From the NCBI GenBank assembly GCA_046350115.1, contig JAXMAZ010000025.1, positions 1 through 64,000 of the forward strand: DNA of 64,000 bases, written 5' to 3'. Shown here piece by piece: positions 46,335-55,332 of the stretch. Each line of letters starts with the position of its first letter. The stretch's first letter is position 1. The position numbers were made by a program, and so were the translations under genes. The notes under the pieces were generated by a model that was not told where the DNA came from, searched no databases, and was given only the letters and a program-made list of their open reading frames with translations. The DNA comes from JAXMAZ01 sp046350115. Lineage in GTDB: Bacteria; Planctomycetota; Planctomycetia; Gemmatales; Gemmataceae.

Positions 46335-46570
46335 AAGATGGGTCGTTTCGTGTCAGCCCGCGGCGTTCCGTTTCGTGTCGGCGTTCGCGGTCAAAGCCGG
46401 CTGCGGTCCGTGGGCGAACCGGCAACTGCTGCCCCGATGCCCACCCGGCCCGCCGGGTGGGCCTTCGCATTTTGCCCCCTGCCCCAACTTGGGGTGGCGT
46501 CCCTTGCCGGCATTCGCTACCTTCCCGCCGCGACGGGTTAGTCTGTCGAAACCACGAAAGGCAGGACGCC

Positions 46571-47395
46571 ATGTCACTTCGCTCCGCGGCCCGGTGGGCC
46601 GCCGGGGTCGGCGGGCTGGGGCTGGTGGCCGTGGCCGCCGCCCAACCGCCGGCCGGCCCGATCCAGCCGGCCTCGTACACCCCGACGGCCGACGTCACCC
46701 AGCAGGTGCCGGCGGCCAAGCCGGCGGACGGGGCCGCCGCCCTGCCGCGGGCGGTCGCCGACGCCCGGACGGCCTACGCCAAGGTGATCGACTACACCTG
46801 CCACCTGGTCCGCCAGGAGCGGGTGAACGGCGCCCTGCGGCCGGAGCAGACGGCCGAACTGCGGGTCCGCACCAAGCCGCTCGCGGTCAACGTGAAGGTG
46901 ATCGGCCCGAAGGCGGCGGCCGGGGAGGAGACCAGCTACATCACCGGCCGCCACGTGGGCAAGGTGCGGCACCGGGGGGCCGGGCCGGAGGGCGGCAAGG
47001 CGGGGTTCCGGACGCTGGCCAAGGACGACCCGAAGGCGCTGGCGGACACCCGCCACCCGGTCACCGAGGTCGGGCTTTTGGCCGTCCTCGACCGGGTGGA
47101 CAAGGTGGTGCAGACGGAGAAGCGGCTGAACCACCCGGTCCAGGTGCTGACCAGCGGGGCGACGATCGGCGGCAAGCCGGCCACCAAGTTCGAGGTGTTC
47201 GCCGACCACCCGCACGCCCACCGGTACGCCGCCCGGGTGGTGGTGTACTTCGACCCCGCGACCAAGCTGCCGGTCCGGTTCGAGGCGTACGACTCGCCGA
47301 AGGGGGCGGCGTCCGCCGGCGACGTGCTGGAGGTGATCAACTTCGTCGGGCTGCGGACGAACGTCGGCCTGGCGGACAACGCGTTCGAGCGGTGA
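46571..47395 (+). CDS. DUF1571 family exported protein
   Basis: A 274-residue protein. A signal peptide-like N-terminus (MSLRSAARWAAGVGGLGLVA ... AAAQ) precedes the DUF1571 core: IDYTCHLVRQERVNG, AELRVRTKPLAVNVKVIGP and VYFDPATKLPVRFEAYD. DUF1571 is a planctomycete-rich family of unknown role, probably acting outside the cytoplasm, perhaps binding lipids like the LolA-type folds. The ATG at 46571 follows GGCAGGA. A palindromic element begins 11 bases past its stop codon and may end its transcript. Confidence 0.85.
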   Translation: MSLRSAARWAAGVGGLGLVAVAAAQPPAGPIQPASYTPTADVTQQVPAAKPADGAAALPRAVADARTAYAKVIDYTCHLVRQERVNGALRPEQTAELRVRTKPLAVNVKVIGPKAAAGEETSYITGRHVGKVRHRGAGPEGGKAGFRTLAKDDPKALADTRHPVTEVGLLAVLDRVDKVVQTEKRLNHPVQVLTSGATIGGKPATKFEVFADHPHAHRYAARVVVYFDPATKLPVRFEAYDSPKGAASAGDVLEVINFVGLRTNVGLADNAFER

Positions 47396-47405
47396 CAGCC
47401 TCTAC

Positions 47406-47514
47406 GTAGGGTGCTGTTGAGGAGGCTTTGCGACGAAACGCACCGGCCCGGCAACGATCCCGCCCGGGTGATGCAGGCCCGGCGGTGCGTTTCGCAAAGC
47501 CTCGACGCACCCTA
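47406..47514. repeat. Palindromic element, GTAGGGTGCG family, copy 2
   Basis: The left arm 47406-47444 and the right arm 47482-47514 (ending CGACGCACCCTAC) are reverse complements apart from small gaps. The TAG stop of the CoxG-like gene (read on the minus strand, 47512-47514) lies at the end of the right arm. It separates converging genes and may terminate both. Confidence 0.85.
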
Positions 47515-47958
47515 CGCGGACGCCAGCTTCTCCCGGACGGCCACCCACACGTCCTCGATCACCTTCTGGGCGGCCGCCTGGATCAGCCCGCGGGGCACCA
47601 GCTTCAGCAGCCCGCCCAGCTCGGTCACGTCGGCCGCCCACCGCACCCGGCTGGTGCCGTCGTCGGCCGGCTCCAGGGTGAGGGTCGCGTCCACGCTGCT
47701 GTTGCTGCCCACCCCCTTGCTGACCACCCGGTAGCGGACGGCCGCCGGCGGCTGGCGGTCGAGCACCTCGGCCACCGTGTCCAGGGTGCCGGCCATGAAC
47801 GCGAACTTCGGCTTCACCCGCCAGGCGGCCCGGTCGGCGGCGGTGTCCAGCACCTCCGCGTCGGGCAGCGCCCGGGCCAGCCAGCCGGCGTCGGCCAGCC
47901 GGTCGAACGCCGCGGCCGGCGGCAGGGGGAGCGGTTCGACGCCTTCGAAGCGGATCAT
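47512..47958 (-). CDS. CoxG-like SRPBCC domain protein
   Basis: A 148-residue protein with the SRPBCC (START-like) fold. The pattern MIRFEGVEPLPLPPAAAFDRLAD, ALPDAEVLD near residue 35, and the late strand SRVRWAADVTELGGLL match carbon-monoxide-dehydrogenase subunit G-type proteins, which bind hydrophobic ligands or act as membrane-associated maturation factors. No CO dehydrogenase is nearby, so the role is unknown. The stop codon comes from the repeat arm downstream. The ATG at 47958 gives the family's normal length. Confidence 0.82.
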   Translation of the reverse strand: MIRFEGVEPLPLPPAAAFDRLADAGWLARALPDAEVLDTAADRAAWRVKPKFAFMAGTLDTVAEVLDRQPPAAVRYRVVSKGVGSNSSVDATLTLEPADDGTSRVRWAADVTELGGLLKLVPRGLIQAAAQKVIEDVWVAVREKLASA

Positions 47959-48108
47959 CGCGGGCACCGGGGCGGTGGGTCGGGCTGAAGGGATTATACG
48001 TCCCGCCCGGGGAACGGGCGCGCCGGCCCGGCCGGCGGCGGGCATCCGGGGGGCGGAATTATTTCCCCCCCGACAGGCGAGCCTCCGGCCGGTCCGAGTC
48101 CTATATGT

Positions 48109-49152
48109 GTGGGAGTCCGATTGTCCGGAGCCGCCGGCCGGGGTGCATCCCGGCCGCCCGAAGGGAGTAGCGTCATTCCTGCCTTCACCCGCACGACCGC
48201 CGAGCCGCTGGTGGTCCCGCCCGTCGCGGCCGAACCCGAAGCCGCCCTCATCACCCCGCCCGCCGACACCCCGGCCCTGCCGGCGGACGCCACCCCCAAG
48301 CGGGGCATCGGCTCGTACCTGACGGCCGTCGCCTTCGCCGGCCTGCACGTCGCGGCCGTGGTCGGGGTGTTCCTGGTCCCGGTCACCTGGGTCGGGCTGG
48401 CCCTGTTCGCCGCCTTCTACAGCATCCGGGTGTTCGGCCTGACCGCCGGGTACCACCGGTACTTCGCCCACCGCGGGTACAAGACCGGGCGGGTGTTCCA
48501 GTTCCTGCTCGGGTGGATGGGGGCGTCCGCCCTGCAACGGGGGCCGATCTGGTGGGCCGGCCACCACCGCGTCCACCACAAGCACTCGGACACGGAAGAG
48601 GACGTCCACAGCCCGATCACCGGCAGCCTGTGGTGGTCGCACATCGGGTGGATCTTCTCGAGCCGGACTAGCAGCACCCCGTGGCACCTGATGAAGGACT
48701 GGGAGAAGTACCCGGAGATCCGCTGGCTGGACCGGTGGGACATCATCCCGGGGGTGCTGGTCGCCCCGTTCTGCTTCGGCGTCGGCTACCTGGCCGGCGG
48801 GATGCCTTACGCCCTGTCCGCCCTGGTGTGGGGGTTCTTCGTCAGCACCGTGTCGGTGTACCACGTGACGTTCATGGTGAACTCGGTCTGCCACCTGCTC
48901 GGCACCCGCCGGTTCGCCACCACGGACGCCAGCCGGAACAACTGGTGGGTGGCCCTGCTGACGTTCGGCGAGGGCTGGCACAACAACCACCACCACTACC
49001 CGTCGGCCGCCCGGCAGGGGTTCAAGTGGTGGGAGCTGGACATCAGCTACAGCATCCTGAAGGCGCTGAGCTACGTGGGCGTGGTGTGGGATCTGCGGCA
49101 GCCGACCCCGCGGGCGCTGGCCGCCAAGCCGATCACCCCGACCCAGGGCTGA
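48109..49152 (+). CDS. Acyl-CoA/fatty acid desaturase
   Basis: Up to 347 residues. The three histidine boxes of the membrane desaturases are present: HRYFAHR, HRVHHKHSD and HNNHHHYP, binding the di-iron centre. Four hydrophobic helices surround them. It should introduce a double bond into a fatty acyl chain (delta-9 type), adjusting membrane fluidity. The start is uncertain. The GTG at 48109 gives a long N-terminal tail rich in Pro and Ala with no ribosome-binding site, while GAAGGGAG lies about 8 bases before an ATT codon in VIPAF. The catalytic region is unaffected. Confidence 0.88.
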   Translation: MGVRLSGAAGRGASRPPEGSSVIPAFTRTTAEPLVVPPVAAEPEAALITPPADTPALPADATPKRGIGSYLTAVAFAGLHVAAVVGVFLVPVTWVGLALFAAFYSIRVFGLTAGYHRYFAHRGYKTGRVFQFLLGWMGASALQRGPIWWAGHHRVHHKHSDTEEDVHSPITGSLWWSHIGWIFSSRTSSTPWHLMKDWEKYPEIRWLDRWDIIPGVLVAPFCFGVGYLAGGMPYALSALVWGFFVSTVSVYHVTFMVNSVCHLLGTRRFATTDASRNNWWVALLTFGEGWHNNHHHYPSAARQGFKWWELDISYSILKALSYVGVVWDLRQPTPRALAAKPITPTQG

Positions 49153-49174
49153 TCGGCTCGGACGGAAGCATCTC

Positions 49175-49205
49175 AAAGCCCACCCGTTCAACGGGTGGGC
49201 TTTTT
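49175..49205 (+). terminator. Rho-independent terminator after the desaturase gene
   Basis: AAAGCCCACCCGTT and its complement AACGGGTGGGCTTT flank a one-base loop and are followed by TTTTT. It lies 22 bases past the desaturase stop. The same palindrome core is at 29450-29477. Confidence 0.85.
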
Positions 49206-49263
49206 GCGTTCTGGCCCCGGCTGCAAGGTAAAATGGCCGCACCCGATCGCCGGAGGGTCCGCC

Positions 49264-49857
49264 GTGTCTGCCGCCCCGAAGCCCCGCAAGCTGACTGTCG
49301 CCGAATACCTGGCCATCGAGAACGCCGCCGAGCGGAAGAGCGAGTTCTACGACGGCGAGATGTTCCTGATGGCCGGGGCCAGCCCGGACCACAACGCCAT
49401 CAAGGACAACCTGATCGTCGAGATCGGCGGTCGCCTCCGCGGTAGCCCCTGCCGGACGTACTCCAGCGACCAGCGGGTGAAGGTGGACGCCACCGGGCTG
49501 TTCACCTACCCGGACATCGTCATCGTCTGCGACCGGCCGCAGTTCGACGCCGACGACCCGCTCGCCCTGACCAACCCGGTCGCCCTGGTCGAGGTGCTGT
49601 CCCCCGGCACCGCCGGCTACGACCGCGGGACCAAGTTCCGCCACTACCAGCAGATGCCGTCCGTCCGCGAGGTGGTGCTGGTCAGCCAGGACCGGGTGTT
49701 CGTGGAAGTGTTCGTCCGCCAGCCGGACGGGAGTTGGCGGCTGACCGTGGCCGACGACCCGGCCGGCGAGCTGGCCCTGTCCACCCTGCCGGTTCGCGTC
49801 CCGCTGGCCGACGTGTACCGCGGGGTCAAGGTGCCCGACCGGCCGCCCCTACGCTGA
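49264..49857 (+). CDS. Uma2 family endonuclease-like protein
   Basis: A 197-residue protein with the Uma2/DUF820 nuclease-like core. The N-terminal LTVAEYLAIENAAERKSEFYDGEMF, TYPDIVIVCD (catalytic Asp), ALVEVLSPGTAGYDRGTKF (Glu and downstream Lys) and the HYQQMPSVREVVLVSQD strand are all intact. The target is unknown. The GTG at 49264 is preceded by GGAGGG at a good distance; the longer upstream start would overlap the desaturase terminator. The following polyphosphate kinase gene begins 54 bases downstream on the same strand. Confidence 0.88.
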   Translation: MSAAPKPRKLTVAEYLAIENAAERKSEFYDGEMFLMAGASPDHNAIKDNLIVEIGGRLRGSPCRTYSSDQRVKVDATGLFTYPDIVIVCDRPQFDADDPLALTNPVALVEVLSPGTAGYDRGTKFRHYQQMPSVREVVLVSQDRVFVEVFVRQPDGSWRLTVADDPAGELALSTLPVRVPLADVYRGVKVPDRPPLR

Positions 49858-49881
49858 CGCCGGCCGGCCGGTCGCTACAAT
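49854..49881 (+). promoter_or_regulatory. Putative promoter of the polyphosphate kinase gene
   Basis: CTGACG (49854-49859) and TACAAT (49876-49881) are 16 bases apart. The start codon at 49911 lies 30 bases past the -10 box. The -35 box begins inside the Uma2 stop codon region. Confidence 0.45.
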
Positions 49882-49910
49882 ACGGGGTCCGCCGGTCCCG
49901 GAGCCAGGCC

Positions 49911-52175
49911 ATGCCGCCCGACACCCCGCCGCCCGTCCCGCTGGACGACCCGTCCCTGTACCTGAACCGGGAGCTGAGCTGGCTGCAGTTCAACCGGCGG
50001 GTGCTGGAGGAGGCCCAGGACCCGTCCGTCCCGCTGCTGGAGCGGGTCAAGTTCCTGGCCATCTTCGGCAGCAACCTGGACGAGTTCTTCATGGTCCGGG
50101 TGGGCGGGCTGCAGGAGAAGGTGCACGCCAACATCACCCGCGGGACCGGCGGGGACAAGATGCCGCCGGCCGAGCAACTGGCCCGGATCAGCGACACCGT
50201 CCGGGAGCTGGTGGCCGCCCAGTACCGGTGCTGGACGGACGACGTGCTGCCGGCCCTGGGGGGGAACGGGATCGTCATCCGCGGGCTGAAGGAGCTGTCC
50301 GCGGAGGACGGCCGGCACCTGGCCGACCTGTTCCGCGGGCAGATCTTCCCCGTCCTCACCCCGCTGGCCATCGACCCCGGCCACCCGTTCCCGCACCTGC
50401 TGAACAAGTCGCTCAACCTGGCCGTGGTCCTCCGCCGGCCGGGGGACGCCGACCCGCTGCTGGCCGTCGTCCAGGTGCCGGGGGTGCTGCCCCGGCTGGT
50501 CCAACTGCCGGGCGGCCGGGGGATGGGGTCGATGGACGGGGAGCCGTTCCGCCGGGACGAGCGGTCCGGGGTGCTGCTCCCGCCGGACGCCCGCCCGCTG
50601 GCCGGGGACGTGGCGTTCGTCCCCCTGGAGGCGGTCATCCGCCAGCACCTGGGCGACCTGTTCCCGGGCATGGAGATCGCCCACTCGGTCTGCTTCCGGG
50701 TCACCCGGGACAGCGAGTTCGAGCTGGACGAGGACGTCGAAGACTTGCTGCGGGCGATCGAGGAGAACATCAAGCAGCGGCGGCGGGGGGAGGCGGTCCG
50801 GCTGGAGATCGAGGCGGACGCCCCGGCCGACGTCGAGCAGTTCCTGGTGTCCGCCCTCGACCTGTCCCCGGCGGACGTCACCCGGGCGCCGGGCATGCTC
50901 GACCTGACCGGCCTGTTCCAGGTGTACGGGCTGCCCGGGTTCGCCGACCTCCGCGACCCGCCGGCCGTGCCGGTGCCGGTCAAGGAGTTCGTCCAGGCGG
51001 CCAGCCAGTGGGCCGCCATCCGGGCCAAGGACATCCTGGTCCACCACCCCTACGAGTCGTTCAAGCACGTCGTCGACTTCATCGAGGCGGCGGCCGACGA
51101 CGACCGGGTGCTGGCCATCAAGCAGACCCTGTACCGGACCAGCAGCGACAGCCCGGTGGTGAAGGCGCTGCAGCGGGCGGCCGACCGGGGCAAGCAAGTG
51201 ACCGCGGTCATCGAGCTGAAGGCCCGGCTGGACGAGGAGCGGAACATCCTCTGGGCCAAGGAGCTGGAGAAGGCGGGGGTCCACGTGGTGTTCGGGTTCG
51301 TCGGGCTGAAGACCCACTGCAAGGTGGCCCTGGTGGTCCGCCGGGACGAGGACGGGGCGCTGCGGCGGTACGTCCACCTGGGCACCGGCAACTACAACCC
51401 GCAGACCGCCCGCATCTACACCGACCTCGGGTTCTTCACCGCCAGCCCGGAGTTCGCCGAGGACGTGACCCTGCTGTTCAACCACCTGACCGGGTACGCC
51501 GAACTGCCCCAGTACCGCAAGCTGGTGGTCGCCCCGAGCCGGATGCTGCCGTTCATGATCGAGCGGATCGACCGGGAGGCGGCGAACGCCGAGGCCGGCA
51601 AGCCGGCCAAGATCACGGCCAAGGTGAACGGCCTCTTGGAGCCGAAGGTGGTGCAGGCGCTGTACCGGGCGAGCCGGGCCGGGGTGCCGGTGGAGATCGT
51701 CTGCCGGGGGGTGTGCGCCTTGCGGCCGGGGGTGCCGGGGCTGAGTGAGAACGTGCGGGTGATCTCGGTCGTGGACCGGTTCCTGGAGCACAGCCGCATC
51801 TTCTACTTCGAGAACGCCGGCGACCCGGACGTGTTCATCGGCAGCGCCGACTGGATGGACCGCAACCTGGTCCGGCGGGTGGAGGTGGTGTTCCCGGTCG
51901 AGCAGCCGGACCTGAAGGCCCGGGTGATCGACGAGATCCTGGCCCTGAGCCTGGCGGACAACGTGAAGGCCCGGGAGCTGCAGCCGGACGGGACGTACCG
52001 GCGGGTGCGGCCGGCGGACGGCCAGCCGGCGGTGCGGAGCCAGCAGCGGTTCCTGGAGCTGGCGGCCGAGGCGGAGCGGCGGCAGCAGGCGGTCCCGACC
52101 CCCGACCCGACCCCGCCGACGAACGGCCCGCCGACCCGGGTGGCCAAGCGGCCGGCCCGGCCGAAGCGGGGGTGA
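49911..52175 (+). CDS. ppk1: Polyphosphate kinase 1
   Basis: A 754-residue protein. The N-domain motif LYLNRELSWLQFNRRVLEEA, FLAIFGSNLDEFFMVRV and, later, VLTPLAIDPGHPFPHLLNKS are Ppk1 signatures. The phospholipase D-like catalytic domains contain HHPYESF, GLKTHCKVALVVRR (the phosphorylated His) and HLGTGNYNPQTARIYTDLG, and EIVCRGVCALRPGVPG marks the C2 domain. It polymerises the terminal phosphate of ATP into inorganic polyphosphate, the main phosphate and energy store under stress. A C-terminal extension of about 50 residues is Pro- and Arg-rich. The start at 49911 has CGGAG upstream. Confidence 0.95.
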   Translation: MPPDTPPPVPLDDPSLYLNRELSWLQFNRRVLEEAQDPSVPLLERVKFLAIFGSNLDEFFMVRVGGLQEKVHANITRGTGGDKMPPAEQLARISDTVRELVAAQYRCWTDDVLPALGGNGIVIRGLKELSAEDGRHLADLFRGQIFPVLTPLAIDPGHPFPHLLNKSLNLAVVLRRPGDADPLLAVVQVPGVLPRLVQLPGGRGMGSMDGEPFRRDERSGVLLPPDARPLAGDVAFVPLEAVIRQHLGDLFPGMEIAHSVCFRVTRDSEFELDEDVEDLLRAIEENIKQRRRGEAVRLEIEADAPADVEQFLVSALDLSPADVTRAPGMLDLTGLFQVYGLPGFADLRDPPAVPVPVKEFVQAASQWAAIRAKDILVHHPYESFKHVVDFIEAAADDDRVLAIKQTLYRTSSDSPVVKALQRAADRGKQVTAVIELKARLDEERNILWAKELEKAGVHVVFGFVGLKTHCKVALVVRRDEDGALRRYVHLGTGNYNPQTARIYTDLGFFTASPEFAEDVTLLFNHLTGYAELPQYRKLVVAPSRMLPFMIERIDREAANAEAGKPAKITAKVNGLLEPKVVQALYRASRAGVPVEIVCRGVCALRPGVPGLSENVRVISVVDRFLEHSRIFYFENAGDPDVFIGSADWMDRNLVRRVEVVFPVEQPDLKARVIDEILALSLADNVKARELQPDGTYRRVRPADGQPAVRSQQRFLELAAEAERRQQAVPTPDPTPPTNGPPTRVAKRPARPKRG

Positions 52176-52203
52176 TGACTCGGGCCGGCGGATCGGGTAC
52201 AAC
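52175..52203 (+). promoter_or_regulatory. Putative promoter of the split Ser/Thr kinase gene
   Basis: ATGACT (52175-52180) and TACAAC (52198-52203) are separated by 17 bases, 35 bases before the ATG. It has the same design as the ppk1 promoter candidate. Confidence 0.4.
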
Positions 52204-52238
52204 GGACCGACGACCGTTCTCCTCCGCGAGACGTCCCG

Positions 52239-54687
52239 ATGCCGTCCGCCGGGTCCGACCACCCGCCGACGCGCCCACTCGACCCGGCCGAGCCGCCCGG
52301 CCCGGCCACGGTCGCGCTGGCGACCGACGGCGGACCAGGCCAGCCGCCGGCCCTCACCGACCGGTACGAGTTCGGCGCGGAGATCGCCCGGGGCGGGATG
52401 GGGGTGGTGTACGCCGCCCACGACCGCGCCCTCAACCGGGCGGTGGCGGTGAAGGTGCTGCGGGCCGAGTTCCGGGACCGGCCGGGGATCGTCCGCCGGT
52501 TCGTCGAGGAGGCGCAGATCACCGGACGGCTTCAGCACCCCGGCGTCCCACCGGTCCACGACCTCGGCGCCCTGGCCGACGGCTCCCCGTTCCTGGCCAT
52601 GAAGCTGATCAAGGGCCGCACCCTGGCGGACTTCCTGGCGAGCGGGGGGCGTCAGCCCCCTGGTGCCGCATCCGGGCAAGGGGAGCGTCCCCGGGCGAGA
52701 CGCACCAGGGGGCTGACGCCCCCGCTCGCCGCACCTGTTGGCCATCTTCGAGCAGATCGCCCAGACGGTCGCCTACGCCCACAGCAAGGGGGTCATCCAC
52801 CGCGACCTGAAGCCGGGCAACGTCATGGTCGGCGCCTTCGGCGAAGTCCAGGTGATGGACTGGGGGCTGGCCAAGGTGCTGGGCGTGAGCCGCGAGGCGC
52901 CGCCGGCCGTGGCCGACCCGCCGGCCGAGTCGGTGATCGAGACCGACCGCGCCCCGGACTCGCACACCCGAGCCGGGAGCGTGCTCGGCACCCCGGCGTA
53001 CATGCCCCCGGAGCAGGCGGGCGGGGAGGTCGACCGGACCGACCGGCGGGCCGACGTGTTCGCCCTCGGCGCCGTCCTGTGCGAGCTGCTCACCGGCCGC
53101 CCGCCGTACCAGGGGCGGTCGACGGACGAGGTGAAGGCGTTGGCCGTGCTCGGCCACGTCCAGCCGGCCCTGGACGCCCTGGCGGGGTGCGGGGCGGATT
53201 CCGACCTGGTCGGGCTAGCGGCCCGGTGCCTGGCGGCCGATCCGGAGCACCGCCCGGCGGACGCGGCGGCTGTGGCCGAAGCGGTGGCCGCCCACCGGGC
53301 CGGGGTGGAGGCCCGGCTGCGGCGGGCCGAGGTGGACCGGGCGGCGGCCGAGGCCAAGGCGGCCGAGGGGCGAAAGCGGCGGCGGGTGCAGTTCGTCCTC
53401 GGGCTGGTCGTCCTGTTAGCCGGTGGGCTGGCCGCCGGCGGGCTGTGGTGGCGGGCGGCCGAGCGGCGGGTGGCCGAACTGGCCAGCCTGGAGGTGGTCA
53501 ACCGGACGTTCGGCCGGATCGACAAGCTGGTGGAGGAGGGGCGGAACGATGCCCCGTCCGTCAACTATCAGGAATCGGCCGCCGATATCCTCACCCGGTG
53601 GCAGGACGCGCGAAAGTTGCTCGACGAGGTCAGGGCCGATGCCGTCGCCGGGGGCGTGTTCGGCCCGGTGGCGGAGCGGTACGAGACGACGCACCGGGTC
53701 GTCACCGACGGGGTCGCTGCGGCCCGGGAGCGGGTCGAGCGGACCGGCCGGCGGCTCGAATTGGAGGCGGTGATCCCCGGCAACGAGGAATTCATGAAGC
53801 CGGCGGCGATCCCGGCCTATCAGGCGGTCGTGGCGGCCGACCCGACTTACGGCCCTGCTCACTGGAAGCTCGGCCAGTGCTTGGCCGAGAACGGCCGGAA
53901 CGAGCGGGCGCTAGCGGCGTTCGCGACCGCGCTCAAGCTGGCCCGTGATGCGAAGGACGAAGACGACGAGATGCGCATTCTGATCGACATCGGCGACTGC
54001 GAGCTGGCGAACGGGAATCGCCCCGGGGCCGTCACGGCTTACCAGCGGGCGGCCGAGTTGCATGCCAAGAACGGCCGAGGCAGCATCAGCACTGAGACCT
54101 CAAAAATGCGGATGACATTGATGACCCTATTGGGCCGTCAGGGGAAGGTGGCCGAGTCGGACGCGGTGCTGGAGCCGGTGGCGCAATACGTCGGGGGCGG
54201 ATGGCTCGACCCGAATAACACTCCGCTCGTCAAGCTGGGCTTGTACGCCGACGCCTTGTGGCTGGGCCGGCGGATGATCGCGCTCGCCCCGCGATACACC
54301 CGCAGCTCCGAATGGTCGCTGGAGGTGTCCGCCGCCGGGTTCGCCGTCCTCTACGCCAGCGGCCGTGGGAAGGAGATCGCCCCGCCGGACGAGCGGCCTA
54401 AGCTGCGGAAGCAGGCGCTCGCCTGGCTCACGGCCCACGTCCGGGTGCTCAAAGCCCACCTGCCCGAGATCGCGGGGCGGGCGGACCGGGACGTAATGGA
54501 CCCGTTCGACGTGCTACTGAACGACCCGAACCTGACCGACGTCCGCCACCCGCTGCCGCTGGCGTTCCTGCCGGCCGACGAGCGGGCCGCGTGGGAAGAG
54601 TTCTGGGCTGAGGTCTGGAACCTGAGCGTGGCTGTCAACATCGAGCCCGAGGTCGCTCCGCCGCCGCGGCCGGCCGCCGCCAAATGA
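52239..54687 (+). pseudogene. Ser/Thr protein kinase interrupted by a palindromic repeat
   Basis: A Hanks-type kinase gene split in two frames. From 52239, a 130-residue N-lobe is encoded: YEFGAEIARGGMGVVYAAHDR, AVKVLRAEFRD and FLAMKLIKGRTLADFLA. The palindrome at 52637-52730 then interrupts it. From about 52731 the C-lobe resumes in another frame: LLAIFEQIAQTVAYAHSKG, HRDLKPGNVMVG, VMDWGLAKVLG and GTPAYMPPEQAGG. Beyond the kinase are one transmembrane helix (VQFVLGLVVLLAGGLAAGG) and TPR-like helices. A net change of -1 or +2 bases within the repeat would restore an 816-residue frame. As it stands the protein cannot be made whole, and the C-lobe alone lacks the ATP-binding loop. Confidence 0.82.
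52637..52730. repeat. Palindromic element, GCGAGCGGGGGGCGT family, inside kinase gene
   Basis: The arms at 52638-52664 and 52703-52730 are reverse complements except that the left arm has six G and the right five C. It sits in the loop after kinase helix D, a place tolerant of insertions. Its translation in the first frame reads ASGGRQPPGAASGQGE and on, akin to the insertion in UbiD. Confidence 0.9.
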
Positions 54688-54691
54688 CATC

Positions 54692-55183
54692 TCAGCCGAA
54701 CAGCAGCAGGACGTTCCACGGCGGGGTCTTGTCGAACTCGCACCCCAGTTCGTACCGCTCGCCGGTGTTCTGACAACTGCGGACCACCGTCGTCACCCAC
54801 GGGACAGTGTCCGGGGCGTGGCTGGCCCGCACCTGCACCGACGCCCCGACCGGCAGCGGGTCGGCCAGGGCCAGCCGCAGGCCGCCGGTCGACCGGTCCA
54901 ACACGTACCCGTCCGCCGCCCCGGTCGCCAATGCCGGGCAGGCCAGCGACACCCGAACCATCGCCCCCTCCCGGCGGAACGACGCCCGGCGGTCGGCGTA
55001 GGACTGCTCGGCCGCCCGCCAGTGGCCGGACCGGGTGAGCGGGACCAGGTCGTCCTTGCCGGCCGACCGGCGGCGGACCGACATCACCGCCAGCACGCCC
55101 CCCCCGACCAGGCAGCCGGCCGCCACCGGCAGGTACGGCAGATAGACGGTCCAGTTCACGGCCAACACCACGTTCGAAGTCAT
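54692..55183 (-). CDS. Membrane-anchored PilZ domain protein
   Basis: A 163-residue protein. One hydrophobic helix near the N-terminus (LPYLPVAAGCLVGGGVLAVM) is followed by a PilZ-like domain. RRASFRREGAMVRV provides the Arg-rich switch and DRSTGGLRL the D/NxSxxG motif, which together bind cyclic di-GMP in this family. It should respond to cyclic di-GMP at the membrane. The ATG at 55183 follows GGGTGG. It converges with the split kinase gene, leaving only 4 bases between stops. Confidence 0.8.
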   Translation of the reverse strand: MTSNVVLAVNWTVYLPYLPVAAGCLVGGGVLAVMSVRRRSAGKDDLVPLTRSGHWRAAEQSYADRRASFRREGAMVRVSLACPALATGAADGYVLDRSTGGLRLALADPLPVGASVQVRASHAPDTVPWVTTVVRSCQNTGERYELGCEFDKTPPWNVLLLFG

Positions 55184-55332
55184 GAGACCACCCGCCGGCA
55201 CGCTGTCACACGGGTCGCCCTAGCTTAGAACAGTCCACCCCGGACGGCGGAGAGTCGGACACGGCTGCCGACATTTCCGGCGGTCGCTTCACCCGGGGGC
55301 GGAGATTTCGGGCGGCAGAGTACGAGCGAGCA

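Noticed and set aside
52738..53948. Continuation of the first kinase frame through the C-lobe
   Set aside because: It is a shadow of the real C-lobe frame; its sequence is low-complexity Arg/Gly/Pro.
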